Assembly (NCBI RefSeq): GCF_003062295.1 | Contig: NZ_PYCN01000006.1 | Span: 62,001-126,000, forward strand | Direction: 5' to 3' | DNA length: 64,000 bases | Source of the DNA: Bradyrhizobium algeriense | Lineage (GTDB): Bacteria > Pseudomonadota > Alphaproteobacteria > Rhizobiales > Xanthobacteraceae | Shown here: positions 45,079 through 54,691 of the stretch, piece after piece | How positions within the stretch are numbered: position 1 is the stretch's first letter | Layout of the letters: every line of letters begins with the position of its first letter | Program-made: the position numbers and the translations under genes | Notes under the pieces: generated by a model | The model's database searches: none | What the model was told of the DNA's origin: nothing | Seen by the model: the letters and a program-made list of their open reading frames with translations, nothing else

Positions 45079-46788
45079 CTAAAGCCCCTTGATGAAACCT
45101 GCCTCGATCAATAGCCGGTTGAACCTGCGCGCCTCGGCGCCGTCCTTGCAGGCGTAGAATACACCCTTGCAACGGAGCATGATGTTCTTTTGCTCCTCGA
45201 AGGACGGGTCGAGCGGAATGCCGGCGGCTTCCTGGATTACCAACGGCAGATAGGGCGCGTCGATCGTGTCCATCACGGCGGAACTCTTCACCGGCTCGAA
45301 GTTGATGGAGTCGATCGCGTAATAGGTAGTGAAGTAGCGCGGGTCGTAGGTGTCGAACTTGCGGGCGACCCTGGCTTCGTCCAGGCCGGGATCCAGCAGG
45401 TTCGACGAGAACTCCGGCTGATGGTCGCCGTAGCGAACGATCAGGAACGGCTGCGCCGGGAATTTCTTCTTCAGGCTGGCGACGAAGCCCGCATAGTCGC
45501 CGGCGCTCATGGTCTGGCGGCGCAGATATTCGTCGACCACCGGCGCGTTGCCGGGCTTGCTCCACGCCGGCAGCAGGTCGGGGCGGAATTTGGTTTCCCA
45601 GGGGAAATGATTGGCGGCGAGATAGACGAAAGTGAACAGCGGCGTATTGGCCGGCTGCTCGGCGATCAGCTTCACGGCCTTGTCGTAGAAGAAGCTGTCC
45701 GGCTCGATGCCCTTCGCGCCGAGATCGCGCGCATCGTAGAAGTGCTGGATACCCGTGGAACTCTGGAAGCCGCGCGCGCCCATGAAAGCGCCGTAGGCCG
45801 GATAAAGCGAGAGGGTGCTGTAGCCGCAGCGGCGCAGCGCCAGCGGCAACCCGCGCTCGACCCGCCCCGACGCGATGCGGGTGACGAAATAGGAGAAGCG
45901 GCCGAATGAGCGCGACGACAGGCCCGCCAGTACGTTGTACTCGGCCATCCAGCTTGCGCCGCCGCTGCTTTCGGCCATGAACTTGCGCTCGCGGCCGTCA
46001 AAGGATTTGAAGTGGCTGCCATAGCCCGGCGGCACCTTGACGCCGTTGGCCTGACGGATGTCGAAGCTCGACTCGTCATGGATCATGATGATGTGCGGGC
46101 GGCGGCCGGCGACATGACAGGAATCGACCAGCGGCATCTTCAACCGCTCGGCCGTCACGGCCTCCGATTCCATGAAGCCGTAATTGGCGAAGTCGGAAAC
46201 CGCTGTCACGCCCGAGCGGGCGAATTTGGAGAGATAGCCGTCGTCGTAGTAGCCGCGCCAGGCTTCGTCCGGCCAGGTCATGGCCTGCCCGGTCAGCGCG
46301 GCAAGACAGGCCAGCAGGCCGGCGGCTGCCGGCAGGCGGCGGATGCGGAACGGATCGAGCCACCACAGCGCGTACATCAGCGGCAGGATGACCAGCGCAG
46401 CGCCGACCACGCTCCAGCGCAAGTTCGGAAAGATCGTGAACAGGTAGGCCGCGGTGTCGCGGTCGATCACCATCAGGTCGACGAAATTCGCGGTCATCTG
46501 CACGACGTCGTGCTTGAGCCGTGACAGCAGCACCAGCAGCACGACCATCGTCAGCGACAGCGCGCCCGACAGCGCCGGGCGTCGCAGCAGCGCGATAAAG
46601 CAGAAGTTCAGGATGCCCCAGGCCAGCGCAAAACCCATGCGGCCGCCGAAATCGGCTTCGGTCTCCAGCATGACCACCAGCGCGGCCATGTGCGGTGCAG
46701 CGACAGCCGAAAGCCGCCAGAACCCGATGGCGGCAAGGCCGGCAACGAGGGTGGTGGCGGAGGGCCCTGGATTTGGCGCGGGCGCCAT
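45079..46788 (-). CDS. Sulfatase-fold membrane phosphotransferase (LTA-synthase/OpgB-like), paralogue 2
   Basis: 569 residues from ATG 46788. Same layout as its downstream neighbour: five membrane helices, RPHIIMIHDESSFDIRQANG, SSGGASWMAEYNVLAGLSSR, FLIVRYGDHQPEFS. In this copy the residue after GGAS is Trp rather than the Pro-Thr-Trp of paralogue 1, so the nucleophile would be a Ser. Tandem duplication; both C-termini end RRFNRLLI.AG.IKGL. Substrate may be an osmoregulated or cyclic glucan. Confidence 0.88.
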   Translation of the reverse strand: MAPAPNPGPSATTLVAGLAAIGFWRLSAVAAPHMAALVVMLETEADFGGRMGFALAWGILNFCFIALLRRPALSGALSLTMVVLLVLLSRLKHDVVQMTANFVDLMVIDRDTAAYLFTIFPNLRWSVVGAALVILPLMYALWWLDPFRIRRLPAAAGLLACLAALTGQAMTWPDEAWRGYYDDGYLSKFARSGVTAVSDFANYGFMESEAVTAERLKMPLVDSCHVAGRRPHIIMIHDESSFDIRQANGVKVPPGYGSHFKSFDGRERKFMAESSGGASWMAEYNVLAGLSSRSFGRFSYFVTRIASGRVERGLPLALRRCGYSTLSLYPAYGAFMGARGFQSSTGIQHFYDARDLGAKGIEPDSFFYDKAVKLIAEQPANTPLFTFVYLAANHFPWETKFRPDLLPAWSKPGNAPVVDEYLRRQTMSAGDYAGFVASLKKKFPAQPFLIVRYGDHQPEFSSNLLDPGLDEARVARKFDTYDPRYFTTYYAIDSINFEPVKSSAVMDTIDAPYLPLVIQEAAGIPLDPSFEEQKNIMLRCKGVFYACKDGAEARRFNRLLIEAGFIKGL

Positions 46789-46957
46789 GGGTGAATACGC
46801 AACATAACCCGGCGCAATGCAAAGCCTTGGCTGGTGACGACCAGGAGACGCACGACCCATCCGGAACCTGTGTCGTGTCATAAAAACGTAGTGGTTTCGT
46901 CATGAACGCGCAATGAATTTGCCGCCGGGCCAACACCGCAGGGTAAATTTGGCGCTT

Positions 46958-47054
46958 GTCATTCCGGGGCAATGCGAAAGCATCGAACCCGGAATCTCGA
47001 GATTCTCAGGTGCGCAATTGCGCACCATAGTTCGCTTCGCGCCCCGGAATGACG
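46958..47054. repeat. Dispersed palindrome, GTCATTCCGGGG family (copy 3)
   Basis: GTCATTCCGGGGCAATGCG ... GCGCCCCGGAATGACGG, with GGAATCTCGAGATTC and GTGCGCAATTGCGCAC inside. It lies just after the TetR gene stop and in the promoter side of the sulfatase pair. Confidence 0.8.
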
Positions 47055-47061
47055 GCAGGAG

Positions 47062-47751
47062 TTAGGGCCGGTCCGCAATGCCCTCGATAAAGAGGTCGAG
47101 GATCGCCTCGGCGGTCTGCTCGGCCTCGGGGCCTGCGACGCCCCACCGCGGAAAGTGACCGTCGATATTCATCCGGGCAAAGCCATAGACTAACGCCCGT
47201 CCGGCGATCTGAACCGCCTTGAGGTCACCCGAACGGAGCTGGCCCGCCGCAAAGGCCTCCTCGAGCGTGCGCTCGGTGAGTTCGATCAACTCGGCATTGT
47301 TACGGGAGACGCCAGCCGCCTTGTCGTGATCGAACAGCCGGCGGCTGGAGATGACCTCGAAATGCGTCGGGTTTCGCATCGCCCAGCGCAGATAGGCCAG
47401 TCCCAGGCAGCGAAACCGCGCCAGGGGATCGCCAGCCGGCGCTTCGGCCAGCGCCGCCTCGATCTCGGCGCGGAACCGCCGCTGCGCCTCCTCCGCCACC
47501 GCCTGCATCAGGGCGTCGCGGCTCGGAAAATGTCGAAACGGCGCTCCCGGCGAGACGCCGGCGCGGCGGGCGGCCTCGCGGACGCTGACCGCGTCCGCCC
47601 CGCCTTCGCCGACCAATTGCAGCGCGGCGTCGATCAGGACCCGCCGGAGATCGCCGTGGTGATATGGCTTTGGCGCTGGCGCTCGCGAAACGCGGCGGCT
47701 CGGTTTGGCCGTGGGCGCTTTCGCTGCAGGAGATTTGGCGGCAGGACGCAT
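47062..47751 (-). CDS. TetR/AcrR-family transcriptional regulator
   Basis: 229 residues; GGAGAGGGC directly before ATG 47751 (MRPAAKSPAAKAPTAK). A Lys/Pro/Ala-rich basic tail of ~30 residues precedes the helix-turn-helix DAVSVREAARRAGVSPGAPF with RHFPSRDALM. The C-terminal ligand domain contains AYLRWAMRNPTHFEVISSRR, as in the WHG subgroup. Two TGTAA-N7-TTACA sites lie upstream, between it and the divergent haem-membrane-protein gene, so it probably represses itself and/or that gene. Confidence 0.92.
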   Translation of the reverse strand: MRPAAKSPAAKAPTAKPSRRVSRAPAPKPYHHGDLRRVLIDAALQLVGEGGADAVSVREAARRAGVSPGAPFRHFPSRDALMQAVAEEAQRRFRAEIEAALAEAPAGDPLARFRCLGLAYLRWAMRNPTHFEVISSRRLFDHDKAAGVSRNNAELIELTERTLEEAFAAGQLRSGDLKAVQIAGRALVYGFARMNIDGHFPRWGVAGPEAEQTAEAILDLFIEGIADRP

Positions 47752-47780
47752 GCCCTCTCCTACCATCACCGCCTTGTGAA

Positions 47781-47797
47781 TGTAAGCACCGATTACA
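47781..47797. promoter_or_regulatory. TGTAA-N7-TTACA operator candidate 1
   Basis: TGTAAGCACCGATTACA, an interrupted palindrome 30 bases upstream of the TetR start codon. A second site of the same form is at 47824-47840 (centres 43 bases apart). Confidence 0.65.
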
Positions 47798-47823
47798 CGG
47801 ATTGACCGAACGGGCCATGGACA

Positions 47824-47840
47824 TGTAACTGGTGATTACA
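47824..47840. promoter_or_regulatory. TGTAA-N7-TTACA operator candidate 2
   Basis: TGTAACTGGTGATTACA. Same half-sites and spacing as site 1, in the intergenic region shared by the TetR gene and the divergent membrane protein gene. Confidence 0.65.
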
Positions 47841-47850
47841 TCACCATCCG

Positions 47851-47930
47851 CGTCATTGCGAGCACAGCGAAGCAATCCATCTCGCCACGTCAAGAAAGAA
47901 TGGATTGCTTCGCTTCGCTAGCAATGGCGG
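47851..47930. repeat. Dispersed palindrome, CGTCATTGCGAG family (copy 2)
   Basis: CGTCATTGCGAGCACAGCGA ... CGCTTCGCTAGCAATGGCGG, with AGCAATCCAT/ATGGATTGCT inside. It ends 22 bases before the 47952 gene. Confidence 0.8.
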
Positions 47931-47951
47931 CGCAAACAATGGGGGCGAAAC

Positions 47952-48569
47952 ATGCCGACGCGTCAAAACTGGTTCGATGGCTGGCGGCTGTTCGCCCTGC
48001 TGTCGCTGACACTGCTCGCACTCAGCATCTGGATCGCCGGCATGCGGGATTTTGAGGTCGACGGCGTGCGGATGGTGATCCGCTTCACCGCACGGACCTC
48101 GCTGGTGCTGTTCTGCCTTGCCTTCTCGGCCGCCGCACTGGCCCGGCTGTGGCCCAACGCATGGACGCGATGGCAGCGCCGCAACCGCCGCTATCTCGGC
48201 GTCAGCTTTGCGGCCTCGCACGCCATCCACGCGGTCGCCATCTTAGCCTTCGCTCTGATGGATCCCGCAGGATACGCGGCGGCGACCTCGATCGCGTCCT
48301 ACATCTTCGGCGGCATCGGCTACGCCTTCATCATCGCGATGACGGCCACCTCGTTCGACCGTACCGCGGCTGCGATCGGCGCGCGCGCCTGGCGCCGGCT
48401 GCATCTCATCGGCGGCTACTACCTGCTGTTCCAGTTCATGGTGTCGTTCGGCAAGCGGATTCCCGACATGCCGCTCTACGCGCTGTTCCTGATCCCGCTG
48501 GCCGCGGTATTCGCATTGCGGATGATCGCGATGGCGCCGCGTGCGCAAACGACCGTGCGGACGGGGTGA
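47952..48569 (+). CDS. Ferric-reductase-like haem membrane protein
   Basis: 205 residues, about six membrane helices. Candidate haem-ligating histidines are in FAASHAIHAVAIL and WRRLHLIGGYYLLFQFM, as in ferric-reductase-like/MsrQ membrane domains. It has no FAD/NAD domain, so electrons must come from a partner. Divergent from the TetR gene and probably under its control. Confidence 0.75.
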   Translation: MPTRQNWFDGWRLFALLSLTLLALSIWIAGMRDFEVDGVRMVIRFTARTSLVLFCLAFSAAALARLWPNAWTRWQRRNRRYLGVSFAASHAIHAVAILAFALMDPAGYAAATSIASYIFGGIGYAFIIAMTATSFDRTAAAIGARAWRRLHLIGGYYLLFQFMVSFGKRIPDMPLYALFLIPLAAVFALRMIAMAPRAQTTVRTG

Positions 48570-48570
48570 A

Positions 48571-48813
48571 TTAGTCATCCCCGACCAGATGATATTTCCG
48601 CCCCAGCCGGCGATGCACGGTGATGACCGCCCGGTCGACGTCGCTGATCAGGCTGTCGCCAAGCACCACGTTGGGGATTTCCCAGTTCCGACCCTCGCGA
48701 ATGTTGGGCAAGCTCCGCACCGTCGGCACGGACGCCGTTTCGCATCCCGGCTGGCTGCGAAGCGCCGCGTCGGCGATTTGCTTCAGTTCCGCTCTGCTCT
48801 TTCCCGTCGTCAC
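48571..48813 (-). CDS. Small hypothetical protein
   Basis: 80 residues from a GTG (MTTGKSRAELKQIADAALRS), no good ribosome-binding site seen. The composition looks like a real soluble protein (NWEIPNVVLGDSLISDVDRAVITVHRRL). Not recognised. It converges with the 47952 gene and follows the SDR gene by 46 bases on the same strand. Confidence 0.5.
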   Translation of the reverse strand: MTTGKSRAELKQIADAALRSQPGCETASVPTVRSLPNIREGRNWEIPNVVLGDSLISDVDRAVITVHRRLGRKYHLVGDD

Positions 48814-48859
48814 TGGCGGCCGAAACTTTCGAGTTCTTTCGCGCGCGCATCCATCGTGC

Positions 48860-49711
48860 TCATCCCTGCGGCATCAGCCCGAGGCGCTTGGCGATGATCC
48901 GGTCGAGGGTGCGCTTGGGCAGCACCGCCGCCATGAACTGCCGCATCGGATCCGGCGCGATCATGTAGCGCACCTTGGGATTTTGCAGCGTCAGCGCGTC
49001 AAAAACCTTTTCGGCGATCTTCTCGGCCGGCAATCCGGTGGCGCCGAGGTTCAGCATGAAGGCGCGGATTTTCTCCAGCGCCGGAAAATACGGCGAGTTC
49101 TTGTAAGGAGAGATATCGACCTCCTCGGCCTTGCTCCAGATCGGTGTCTTCACCGCGCCCGGCGCAATGATGATGACGTCAATCCCGAACAGCATCAGTT
49201 CGCGGCGCAGGCTCTCCGACAGTCCCTCGATCGCATGCTTCGAGGCGGCATAGGCTGACGTCATCGGGCTGCCGCTCTTGCCGGAGACCGAGGAGATCAT
49301 CACGATCCGTCCCTTCGGTCCCTTCAGGGCCGGATCGGAGCCGAGCAGCGGTCCGAAAGCCTGGGTTGCGATGATTGGCCCGATGAAATTGACCTCCATC
49401 TGGCGGCGGAATTCGTCGGCGGCGAGTTCGAGCACCGGCCCGGAGACCGCAATGCCGGCATTGTTGACCAGACCGGCGAGCGTTTCGCCATTGAGGACGC
49501 TGCGCACCTCGCGCGCGGCGGCCAGCACGGCGGCCTCATCGGTGACGTCGAAGATCAGCGGCGTGAAGTTCGCGCTGAACTCGCTCCTGAGGCGGTCGGC
49601 GTCGGCCTGCTTGCGCACACTGCCGAACACGCGGAAACCGCGGTCGAGCAACATCTTGGCGCTGGCCCAGCCAATGCCGGTGGATGCCCCGGTGATGACA
49701 ACAGATCTCAT
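48860..49711 (-). CDS. Short-chain dehydrogenase/reductase
   Basis: 283-residue classical SDR. Cofactor motif TGASTGIG (residues 6-13), NNAG, catalytic Ser in SSVSGKSGSP and YAASK (Tyr-x3-Lys). The Arg in VFGSVRKQADADR favours NADP(H), as usual for such proteins. Substrate unknown. Ends with a positively charged tail (PKRTLDRIIAKRLG). Confidence 0.92.
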   Translation of the reverse strand: MRSVVITGASTGIGWASAKMLLDRGFRVFGSVRKQADADRLRSEFSANFTPLIFDVTDEAAVLAAAREVRSVLNGETLAGLVNNAGIAVSGPVLELAADEFRRQMEVNFIGPIIATQAFGPLLGSDPALKGPKGRIVMISSVSGKSGSPMTSAYAASKHAIEGLSESLRRELMLFGIDVIIIAPGAVKTPIWSKAEEVDISPYKNSPYFPALEKIRAFMLNLGATGLPAEKIAEKVFDALTLQNPKVRYMIAPDPMRQFMAAVLPKRTLDRIIAKRLGLMPQG

Positions 49712-50167
49712 GACCTTAAGCCCTTGTGAGAGGTTTAATGGAGTTCGTCGTGAAGGAATGCTTAAGCACCGGCTTGGTGAACTTCCTCCGCGGGTGCGGC
49801 CAGCCTTGACGGCGTCTTGTTCGGCACGTTGCTATTCGATCTTTCCCGGGAACGGTTTGGAGAGGATAGCAGCCGGATCAAGATACCGGAAGCGGCGGCA
49901 CATGCCAGATCCGGTTCGACATCGGCGATTTATCGCGTGAAATCGCCGCATACGTCCCAATCGCGTTGGTAAAGCAATTCGAAACGCGGCGTTGGCAATG
50001 CGCGGCCTGCTTCGACGCCGACGCGCTTGTTACGCCGCCGCCAACCGATTGCCCATTTCAGGCGCAGTCAATCTTTATTTCTACCGGGCCGCGCCTTTAA
50101 CGCGGGCGTAAGGCTCGGCTTGTCATTGTGCGCGCCAACCCTTCAACAACCAGACAGGCTGCCCACA
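49712..50167. other. Intergenic, nothing recognised
   Basis: 456 bases between the divergent SDR and DUF2336 genes. No ORF with coding character, repeat family or RNA fold stood out; it should hold both promoters. Confidence 0.4.
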
Positions 50168-51274
50168 ATGGTGCAACAGCCGGCGCACTCAATCATTGCC
50201 GAACTTGAAGATGCCGTCAGAGGCGGCTCGTCTGCCCGACGGGTGGAAACCCTGCGGCAGGTCACCGATCTGTTCCTCAATGACGGGGAACGCCTCAGCG
50301 ACGACCAGGTCAAGGTCTTCGACGACGTGCTCTGCCTCCTGATCGCACGCGTCGAAACGCGGGCGAAGGCCGAACTTTCCAGGCGGCTGGCGCCGCTCGA
50401 CTACGCGCCGTTCGAGGTGATCCAGCATTTGGCCTGGGACGACGAGATCGAGGTCGCCGGCAATGTGCTTGCCAATTCCAGCCGGCTCGGGACCGAGGTG
50501 CTGGTCGAGATCGCCAGCAGCAAGGGGCAGGACCACCTGCTCGCCATTTCCGGCCGTGCCGAACTGCCTGCGGCCGTGACCGACGTCATCGTCGGCCGCG
50601 GCGAAGACCAAGTGATCCGAAAACTCGCCAACAACGCCGGCGCCAAGTTCTCCGACCAGGGCTTTTCCACGATCGTCGCCCGCGCCGGCGCGGACGACGA
50701 ACTGGTGGAAATCCTCGGCCTGCGCGCCGATTTCCCGGCAAAGTTCATTGCTGACCTGTTGCGCCGCGCCAAGGACGCGGTCCGCGCCCGGCTTTTGGCC
50801 ATCGCGCCGCCCACAGTCCAGGAAGAGATCAAACGGGTCCTGAACGAGATTGCCCGCGAGGCACCGCCTTCGAGCCGCAGCTTCGGCGTTGCCGAGGAAT
50901 ACGTGAAGCTGATGAAGGGGCTGAACGAACTGGACGACGCGGCGGTCTACAAGTTCGCCGAATCGAACAAGTTCGACGAGGTCACCGTGGCACTTGCCGT
51001 CCTCAACGACATGCCGGTCGAAATGACAGCCAGGCTGATGGAAGGGCCCCGCGCCGACCTGATCCTCATCCCCTGTCGCTCAGCACGCCTGAACTGGCCG
51101 ACGGTCGAGTCGATTCTGCGTAACCGGCCCGTAAAGCCTCCGATCAGCGAACAGACGCTGGAGGTCGCGCAACGTGATTTCCGCAAGCTGTCGATGGAGA
51201 CGGCGCAGCGCACCGTCCGCTTCTGGCAGCTTCACAACAAGATCGAGAAGGAACCGATCATCCGGGCGAGTTGA
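50168..51274 (+). CDS. DUF2336 domain-containing protein
   Basis: 368-residue, all-helical cytoplasmic protein of a family common in alphaproteobacteria (HEAT-like). N-terminus ELEDAVRGGSSARRVETLRQ with VTDLFL, then EVIQHLAWDDEIEVAGNVLA and ALAVLNDMPVEMTARLMEG. The start at ATG 50168 fits the family; an upstream in-frame start would add 47 unlikely residues. Function unknown. Confidence 0.88.
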   Translation: MVQQPAHSIIAELEDAVRGGSSARRVETLRQVTDLFLNDGERLSDDQVKVFDDVLCLLIARVETRAKAELSRRLAPLDYAPFEVIQHLAWDDEIEVAGNVLANSSRLGTEVLVEIASSKGQDHLLAISGRAELPAAVTDVIVGRGEDQVIRKLANNAGAKFSDQGFSTIVARAGADDELVEILGLRADFPAKFIADLLRRAKDAVRARLLAIAPPTVQEEIKRVLNEIAREAPPSSRSFGVAEEYVKLMKGLNELDDAAVYKFAESNKFDEVTVALAVLNDMPVEMTARLMEGPRADLILIPCRSARLNWPTVESILRNRPVKPPISEQTLEVAQRDFRKLSMETAQRTVRFWQLHNKIEKEPIIRAS

Positions 51275-51667
51275 GCACGCCGCCCCCGGGCCCGGCATTT
51301 CCGTTCGAATGAGCACGATGCCAGGAACTGATCATCACTGGCATGGATGCTGCTGGCGGTGGCTCCATTGATCGTGATGATTTCGTCTTGGCCGTCCAGC
51401 CCGGAATGAACCTGCCGTATCGGCACCCGCACCCCCACCGATAAAAGTCGGCGCCGCCGAGGCCCGCAAGAACGTCACTGCCACCCTGAAATCGTCGCCG
51501 GCCGTTTGGATTCGCGGGCTTGGCCTGGAACGTCGACGCGATCGTTGCGGCGTCGCCCGAGTCAGGCTGTGCCCCGGGTGAGGCATCCGAGCAACTATTT
51601 AAGGTTGTTCGCGGTTTGGTTAGAATGCTATGATCCGACTCGTGGTGCAGGGGGCTGCAATAACCGA
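51275..51667. other. Intergenic, nothing recognised
   Basis: 393 bases after the DUF2336 gene. Frames across it look non-coding and no repeat family member was seen. Confidence 0.4.
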
Positions 51668-51766
51668 ATGAAACTGGAACTTCTCATTTGCGCGACGGTC
51701 ACCCTCGTGGTGCTGCTGCTCGCGGCTCGCTTCACCATGCGGTACTTTTTCCCGCCAGACACATGA
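51668..51766 (+). CDS. 32-residue single-helix membrane protein
   Basis: MKLELLICATVTLVVLLLAA then RFTMRYFFPPDT: one membrane helix with a positively charged flank. It overlaps the next gene by 4 bases (ATGA at 51763-51766), so translation is coupled. The tight overlap and membrane character support a real small protein; the ribosome-binding site is weak (GGGGG 13 bases upstream). Function unknown. Confidence 0.6.
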   Translation: MKLELLICATVTLVVLLLAARFTMRYFFPPDT

Positions 51767-52212
51767 TCGAGCGTCACCAAACGTCAAAGGTGACTGGCAT
51801 GGCGTTGGCTGTCTTTGCAGCCTATTTGCCTGTCGCGCTTTGGACCGCCCCCTCCGCTCCGCAGCCGCCGAAGCCCGGCGCGCTGCTTGTAAGTGGTGCG
51901 ACACTTTTCGGCAGCGACAAGACCAAACATATGTTCCTCTACAGGGGGCCGCCGGGCTTGCGGGCGCTGGAAGACAGCGATCCACAAAACCAGAGGTCTC
52001 CGGTTATTCTCTACGAGAACGACAAGGCGCTAGGACCGGCCTACAGCGCACACCATACCATCGAGGACATTGGTCTGGGCCGATATGCCCACTGGAAAGA
52101 TTTCGGCATTATGTTCTCGTCCAGCGACAACACCGATCCCCGATACAACGGCAGAAACTACTGGATTGTGATTCCCGGGGACACGGCCACGGTCGCGAAA
52201 TCCAAATCCTAG
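51763..52212 (+). CDS. Membrane-anchored or secreted hypothetical protein
   Basis: 149 residues: MIERHQTSKVTGMALAVFAA YLPVALW gives one membrane segment or uncleaved signal. The periplasmic part carries GPAYSAHHTIEDIGLGRYAH and GIMFSSSDNTDPRYNGRNYW, resembling a C-terminal module I have seen in Bradyrhizobium membrane proteins linked to polysaccharides; no function assigned. Co-translated with the 32-residue membrane protein. Confidence 0.75.
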   Translation: MIERHQTSKVTGMALAVFAAYLPVALWTAPSAPQPPKPGALLVSGATLFGSDKTKHMFLYRGPPGLRALEDSDPQNQRSPVILYENDKALGPAYSAHHTIEDIGLGRYAHWKDFGIMFSSSDNTDPRYNGRNYWIVIPGDTATVAKSKS

Positions 52213-52824
52213 TCCGCGACAGAGGCGACTTCCCGGCCCAGTAAATGCCACGCAATGCTGGAGACTGTCGCACGTTCCGACGACGGAACGCGCATCACTC
52301 CGCAGAGACGCAAGGTCGAGGCCGGGTTCGCTGCTGATCCAACACGTGAGACGTTCGGAGCGAGGAAACGGATACCGGTCCTGCTTGTTCAAAGCACCGT
52401 CGATCTCGTTTCACGAATGAGAGCGCAGATTAAGTAACTGCGCTTTGACTCGGTAAACGCTGGCTTTTCCGTCGCTAATGTATTTGTTGAATTGCTTCGC
52501 ACCAAGAATGTGCATGAAGCGTCAGCTCTTCGTTTCGGCTCGGGCGGCACACTCGGTGCGACGCGTTCAAGAATATAGTCGAGCCAACAATTCTTCGAAG
52601 AAACGGCGAGACCGCGTTCGCGATCTCGCCGGATAATGCCGATCAAGGTTTAAGATTTGGTATGCCGGTAGTGCATCGTCGAACCGGCCACTGCATACTC
52701 TCGCGTCCCGGACGCGGTGCAGCGCGTTAGCGATGCGCCGCAGAGCCAGAACCGCTTCGCGAGATGGACCCCGGACCAGCAGCGCATCACTTGCGTGCTG
52801 CGCTGCATCCGGGGAACGACACCA

Positions 52825-52864
52825 TCAATTCTTGGTCTTGTCGACCAGCGCGCCCTTCTTGATC
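52825..52864 (-). pseudogene. Duplicated 3' tail of ilvC
   Basis: The minus strand reads [12 protein letters not shown] and stop, the same twelve C-terminal residues as the intact ilvC ending at 52913, but with different synonymous codons (GTCGACAAGACCAAGAATTGA against GTGGATAAGACAAAGAACTAG-type). The copies are ~88 bases apart, separated by a GAGATCGCG/CGCGATCTC hairpin at 52868-52889. Nothing else of ilvC is present. The remaining 52213-52824 holds no gene I can support. Confidence 0.75.
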
Positions 52865-52912
52865 ATCGAGATCGCGCTTGCGCGATCTCGCACTTCGAGC
52901 GTGGATCAAGCC

Positions 52913-53971
<1,059 letters not shown>

Positions 53972-54079
53972 TCAGGCATTTGGGTTAAGTGGGACCGCCG
54001 GTCGCCCGCGAATTTCCGGCGTTGTCTAGAGCATTTTCCCCCCGAGGGGAAACCCGTTTCTGCATGGCGCGGTGCGGCA

Positions 54080-54685
54080 TCATGCGTCCATGAAGACCGG
54101 GTAGAGCGAGGCCAGCAGCAGCACCGCCATAACAATGTTGAAGGCCCGCACCGCCCGCCGGGAGGTCAGGACCGGCCGCAGCGCGGTGCCGAACAGAGCC
54201 CAGGTGGTGCAGGACAGGATACCCAGGAGCAGGCTCAGCCCGACCTGGATCACGATGTTCCAGGGGTAAGCGGCGATCGCCGCATAGGCGGTGATGGTGC
54301 CGATCACCATGACCCAGCCCTTGGCGTTGACCCACTGGAACATGGCCGCGCCCCAGAACGTCATCGGGCGGCCGCGGGCATTGTCCTGCTCGGCCGAGGG
54401 CGGCTCGGAGATCGCGATCGCCCAGGCCAGATAGACCAGGTAGGCCACCCCGGCATATTTCAGGACGGTCTGCAAAATCGGATAGGCGATGAAGATGGTC
54501 CCGAGCCCGAGGCCAACCGCGCCGACCATGAAGGCAAAGCCGACCGTAATGCCCATGATGTGGGGGATGGTGGGACGGAAGCCGTAGGTCAGCCCCGACG
54601 ACAGCAGCATGATGTTGTTCGGCCCCGGCGTGAAGAACATCACCGTGGCGAACATGACGAAGGCGATCAGGAGCGAATGCGACAT
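54080..54685 (-). CDS. LysE-family amino acid exporter
   Basis: 201 residues, six membrane helices. Family motif FFTPGPNNIMLLSSGLTYGF near the N-terminus. RhtB/LysE-type exporters expel amino acids or derivatives by proton exchange. Six bases downstream of the EamA gene and upstream of ilvC, so it may relieve amino acid or intermediate excess; substrate unknown. Confidence 0.9.
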   Translation of the reverse strand: MSHSLLIAFVMFATVMFFTPGPNNIMLLSSGLTYGFRPTIPHIMGITVGFAFMVGAVGLGLGTIFIAYPILQTVLKYAGVAYLVYLAWAIAISEPPSAEQDNARGRPMTFWGAAMFQWVNAKGWVMVIGTITAYAAIAAYPWNIVIQVGLSLLLGILSCTTWALFGTALRPVLTSRRAVRAFNIVMAVLLLASLYPVFMDA

Positions 54686-54691
54686 GGGGCC

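Noticed and set aside
52389..52646. 85-codon minus-strand frame between the hypothetical gene and ilvC
   Set aside because: Poor codon bias and no start signal; treated as non-coding.
52868..52889. GAGATCGCG/CGCGATCTC hairpin as an ilvC terminator
   Set aside because: Position fits but no U-run follows on the transcribed strand, so not called as a terminator.
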